Assembly (NCBI RefSeq): GCF_001652915.1
Contig: NZ_BBQI01000132.1
Coordinates: forward strand, 1 to 64,000
Origin: Cupriavidus sp. D384
GTDB taxonomy: Bacteria > Pseudomonadota > Gammaproteobacteria > Burkholderiales > Burkholderiaceae
Length of the DNA stretch: 64,000 nucleotides
Direction: 5' to 3'
In this document: positions 62,601 to 64,000 of the stretch, one piece after another
Numbering within the stretch: the first letter of the stretch is position 1
Layout: each line of letters starts with the position of its first letter
Translations under genes and position numbers: made by a program
The notes under the pieces: model-generated
What the model was told of the DNA's origin: nothing
The model's database searches: none
The model's input: only the letters and a program-made list of their open reading frames with translations

Positions 62601-64000
62601 GCTGGCGATATTGACGGCCAGCGTGCCGGTGACGGTTGCGGCCGAATTGCCCTGCGCCGCACTCGAAAGTCCATAGGTCTTGGCATTGGCGCTGGTCTCG
62701 ATATCGCTGGCCACGCGTGCTGCAAAGCTGGCGTCGCCCACGGTGTCGATGTTGGCGCCCTGGGCGACGACGACGGCCGTGTCGAAATGGTCATGGACCA
62801 GCGATTCGGCGCGGGCGATGTCGAGCACGCCACCCGAATCCAGACGGGTCTTGTCGCGCGCCTGGACGTCGCTGTACGCGGTGAAGCGCGTACGGCCCGG
62901 GTCGTCGCGGTCGCCCGTGATACGCACCGAGGCGTTCTGGCCGACGAGCGTACGGGTGACGGTATCGATGTCGCTTTCGCTGACCACGGCCGAGCCGTTC
63001 AGGAAGCCGCCCGAGCCCGCCTCGGCGTTGTACTCGCCGCCGTCGAGCCATGGCTTGCGCACCAGGTTCGCCGCCGTGGCTTCGATGCCATGGCTGACGA
63101 GGTTGGCGCCGTCGCTAATGCCCGCAGTCACGCTGGCGTCGACGTCATGGCGCGTCAGGGCCCCACTGGCGCCCACGAGCGCGGCGTTGACCGAATCCAC
63201 CTCGCCGTTGAAGCGTGCGGTGTGAAGGGCATCGACGACGATCTTGCCGTCAGCGCCCGCGCCGGTCGCCAGCAGCGCCTGGGTGCCGGTGCCGCCGCCC
63301 AGCGCTGCCGTGGTGCGCGACTGGTTGCGCGTATCGGCCACGGCCGCCGCGCCGGAGATCAGCCCGCCACTGCCCGACATGGCCTGCGCGGTGGTCTCGT
63401 CGGTACCGATGGCCTGCACGGTCAGCGTGGCGCCGGCCTGGCCGGTCACCCCGTTTTCGATGGTCGCCGTGGTGGCGGTATCGGCATCGGCCTGCGCGAT
63501 GTTGGCGCCGACGGCCAGCACGCCGCCCACGGTGATGCCGTTGGCATTGGCGTGCGTGCCGGTGTCGGAACTGGCGCTGACACGCGTGGCGTTGCTCACC
63601 AGCAGGACCGTGTTGCCGCCGATCGTCGCGCGGCTTGTGGTCTGCGTCAGGGCATCGGCGTCGGTGGCATTGGCGCCCACGAGTCCGGCGCCGCCCGTGG
63701 CGCGGGCGAAGGCGTCGGCATTCTGGCTGCCCGCGGTGCGCATCGTGGCGGCGCGCACCTCCACGCCGCCGGCGACGATGCTGCTGCCCATGATCGTGGC
63801 GCTCGCGGTGGTGGCGGCGGTCGCCTTGGCCACCGAGGCGCCGATGGCTGCGTATACCGCGCCGTTGTAGCCTTCCGCGCGGGCCTGTGTCTGGGGTGCG
63901 GCCGCCGCCACCACGCTTGCCGTGCCGCCGGCCTGCACCGTGGCATTGGCGATGCTGGCGGTGACGATGCCGTCGTCGGTGGCCGTGGCACCGGAACCCG
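56625..64000 (-). CDS. Large TpsA-type exoprotein, C-terminal part (runs off right edge)
   Basis: Open from base 64000 to the stop at 56625, so at least 2458 residues with the N-terminal secretion (TPS) domain outside the window. The passenger is a long beta-helical array rich in Ala, Gly, Asn, Thr and Val (repeats of the GGxVxxxAAGGDV... and LTAGGNITD type), as in filamentous adhesins. Two regions differ: a coiled segment LQAEIDAYTRARQQYAAAGD, and a Tyr-, Cys- and Lys-rich non-repetitive insert around 60200-60500. The C-terminal about 200 residues are less repetitive. An apparent start at 63938 (GTG) is only an internal codon. tpsB follows with an ATGA overlap. Confidence 0.88.
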   Translation of the reverse strand, partial: GSGATATDDGIVTASIANATVQAGGTASVVAAAAPQTQARAEGYNGAVYAAIGASVAKATAATTASATIMGSSIVAGGVEVRAATMRTAGSQNADAFARATGGAGLVGANATDADALTQTTSRATIGGNTVLLVSNATRVSASSDTGTHANANGITVGGVLAVGANIAQADADTATTATIENGVTGQAGATLTVQAIGTDETTAQAMSGSGGLISGAAAVADTRNQSRTTAALGGGTGTQALLATGAGADGKIVVDALHTARFNGEVDSVNAALVGASGALTRHDVDASVTAGISDGANLVSHGIEATAANLVRKPWLDGGEYNAEAGSGGFLNGSAVVSESDIDTVTRTLVGQNASVRITGDRDDPGRTRFTAYSDVQARDKTRLDSGGVLDIARAESLVHDHFDTAVVVAQGANIDTVGDASFAARVASDIETSANAKTYGLSSAAQGNSAATVTGTLAVNIASGAAIRADGNVNLLVGSDADGNANAVRAVARTDLFNKSIVPVQTDPNADAAIDIQGRIDVADGAAVRSVKDVNLYAERGNLLADGKGVGKDLWREAAAAVGSFFSNLFGGGDVSLDIEGGSSKTDVANRVNIAGNVQAGIQNKQILRVEDAADGSLKVLEQSEGITFRETTMDLVANLQAEIDAYTRARQQYAAAGDAFVAQIDAEISRLQQELAAFGGVSSKTVKVIAVDPVYASGGDVNVKADVLTVAATGKVNAPGDALINIDSSSNRYLQVSKLEIPEDQAGHVTFNNASVTTLADITQRNLGQENAGSGTLVTGTASGKPAINVTQRYQALNTGDANAQSPDLLITGDVLNLGGNITIESKEGSVLVKNGQQGNGTMAGSRILGQTVSITAGRDFVMSPTDGYFHVAGDPSATWDAVAQALEAKYRDYSLRYGTDPANWPNPSGTIETANPGAIPLASGVGIIAGNNVFLNARVLNINGLVQAGLPDWSIVLDAERTGGTSIAAQIANAAADYAQQLKAGVKPGDIKTRYELSGVRMTGTDSLIHAVYDAVSQEIVLDNVRVQGGYMELTGQILNTGGGELRVMDGYGRINVQNDTNYTVRLNTLDVGSNIEGTIKITDTSAMLFDGQPLSSTIYRRIGNQITQETVRDGAVVSTANLGEGRTTAYTPLSGLRYGWTSGQKQTFQRELVNYTTKGCYGAGGDGCASDDSSDSWRTGWYALESGKQIYDRTGFVTRDLAHENDAYLYEFQTRTVKDTTHVSTYDTGKYGCGAYWCDSEIFVYQYEKQDFHKHSVKADYAIGISFVGHDTGSVNVTGKGNVVIGSTVNAGNGTASITSTAGSINAADRTVVVGQDVNLSAATGIGNNGNAISVDVRDGGLLNASTVTGDVSVRERSGDMLIGRIGTGAGTVTLDADASILAGRAAAGGQPDIRGTSLNLIARGGTLGTAARALEIQTDGVNGKLDAQANNDIFLSQRDGDLRLNRVVSHGRDVSIVLDNGSFIDANDNSTRDTRTLAQLESLWTDMQLLGEGAQASADQALRSLVGLRDREYQTYWNLRNLRQVVGPDGNPVLVADAYDPATASPELQALHARFSHLTTADGTASDLTQQYQAGFTYAGYVTAEDKASVTTGATWTANELKYGISRAVYNKTTTDTETQIEQPNIEARNVSLVARNGGVGTLKGEVLIDASTAGATLTQAQREALATAEADDVAVLANGQLRILQRDDVDVASTGAISITAGTHVYLGSETDLNIDAVKAGDTIRVKGAGGIYSVATDPARPNLEGGSVVLEAADGGVGTAANPLTTQIADGGTLTARGGLGVHVAQLAGDLNVAEIYSPGAVSLSARAGNIVDVRGPDRLQAIQAGSLALQAAGAIGSSVNPLALTVLADGNVTATALQGIFLGSDQRALALGDIVAGGDVGIAAAGGNLTLYGTVVGTEVALNSARGLVFAASSNVRAAGGLFLQGESVTMADGAAAEAAGRIDAVANGDMALGQLTAAATAADAIRLTAGGNITDANGDGINLATRAPGAGIVLAADGSIGADDALEIVTSSLDARSGRNLALAALGNLDTMSVTAAGHAALDIAGSLAGGRLASGSAELAVAGNAALHQLTVASNAALRIGGTLTAANLQAGALSADIGGDVAIGQLASNGPARVTSGGSLRVDDASSDALVLQAADTLTATQITAGSAQLAAGGDLNVGRLSATAEVQAAAGHDLHANAVQANTMTLSAGNALRVDEARAQQRAAFGGRTIVANVRATDPATPLTLAATGTNGLAATAVDTDSGALAERIDLTIDSTAGANFGRLWTAGGQLAMRGGALDIAKGRVLDQFVFSNEAMRVLMDNRSVQPRPYDVQLYAPTTRFALNMNGNLVTTDAFVVLREPAFRTRTPAGENVSLRDAGAEMTTRANAVPRPDPDGSPRPAAAQPAQLIAMTGIPVGLGDLASASWTARAASPGTPASASGSWTIERMLLAPCRPDDTTCVAE

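Noticed and set aside
63938..63940. GTG at 63938 as start of the exoprotein gene
   Set aside because: The frame is open upstream to the window edge and the protein lacks its secretion domain, so this is an internal valine codon.

Overview
The window looks like the origin-proximal part of a secondary replicon (chromid or megaplasmid) of a GC-rich beta-proteobacterium, most likely Cupriavidus or a near relative. This is inferred from gene content: a ParA/ParB/Rep_3 iteron origin next to a FAAL-NRPS lipopeptide siderophore locus of the cupriachelin/taiwachelin kind. No database search was possible, so the species is not assigned.

Replication and partition (1-7556). A partial IS481-type transposase runs off the left edge. 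Then, on the minus strand in transcription order, come parA, parB (ATGA overlap) and a winged-helix protein. Between parB and the winged-helix gene the plus strand carries a candidate small RNA with a promoter, three hairpins with the same hexanucleotide loop, and a terminator. This is the topology of repABC cassettes (repA-repB-antisense RNA-repC). An AT-rich stretch with a DnaA box lies inside the winged-helix gene, where repC genes carry oriV. On the other side of parA, about 1 kb of iterons leads into a Rep_3 initiator. The window may therefore hold two replication modules.

Patchwork region (7557-17298). A dead radC-like gene is fused in frame to an N-truncated GntP permease. An aspartoacylase-family hydrolase and an MFS transporter follow, then a divergent LysR regulator, a metallo-beta-lactamase-fold hydrolase, a classical autotransporter and an IS30 transposase remnant.

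Siderophore locus (17299-49567). An iron-starvation ECF sigma factor with no anti-sigma gene lies beneath a Fur-box-like element. It diverges from a Sfp-type phosphopantetheinyl transferase. One operon holds an SyrD/PvdE-like exporter, an esterase, an IucB-type acyltransferase and an ornithine N5-hydroxylase; a FhuF-like reductase diverges from it. A TonB receptor, a PepSY membrane protein and a small membrane protein form the uptake group. The assembly line runs mbtH, type II thioesterase, FAAL-ACP-C-hydroxylase, Interface-A-PCP, C-A-PCP-E-C-A-PCP, C-A-PCP-TE. My hand reading of the A-domain codes suggests acyl-(OH)Asp-(D)Thr-Asp-(N5-hydroxy)Orn. Four promoters share TAA(A/C/T)-N17-CGTC, the pattern used by PvdS/OrbS sigma factors, and they lie exactly at the heads of the four biosynthesis/recycling units.

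Right part (49568-64000). An alcohol dehydrogenase remnant, a YecA/SEC-C protein, a quinone oxidoreductase with its ArsR-type regulator and matching operators, an SSB-like protein, a chemoreceptor, and a two-partner secretion pair (TpsB, and the large TpsA exoprotein running off the right edge).
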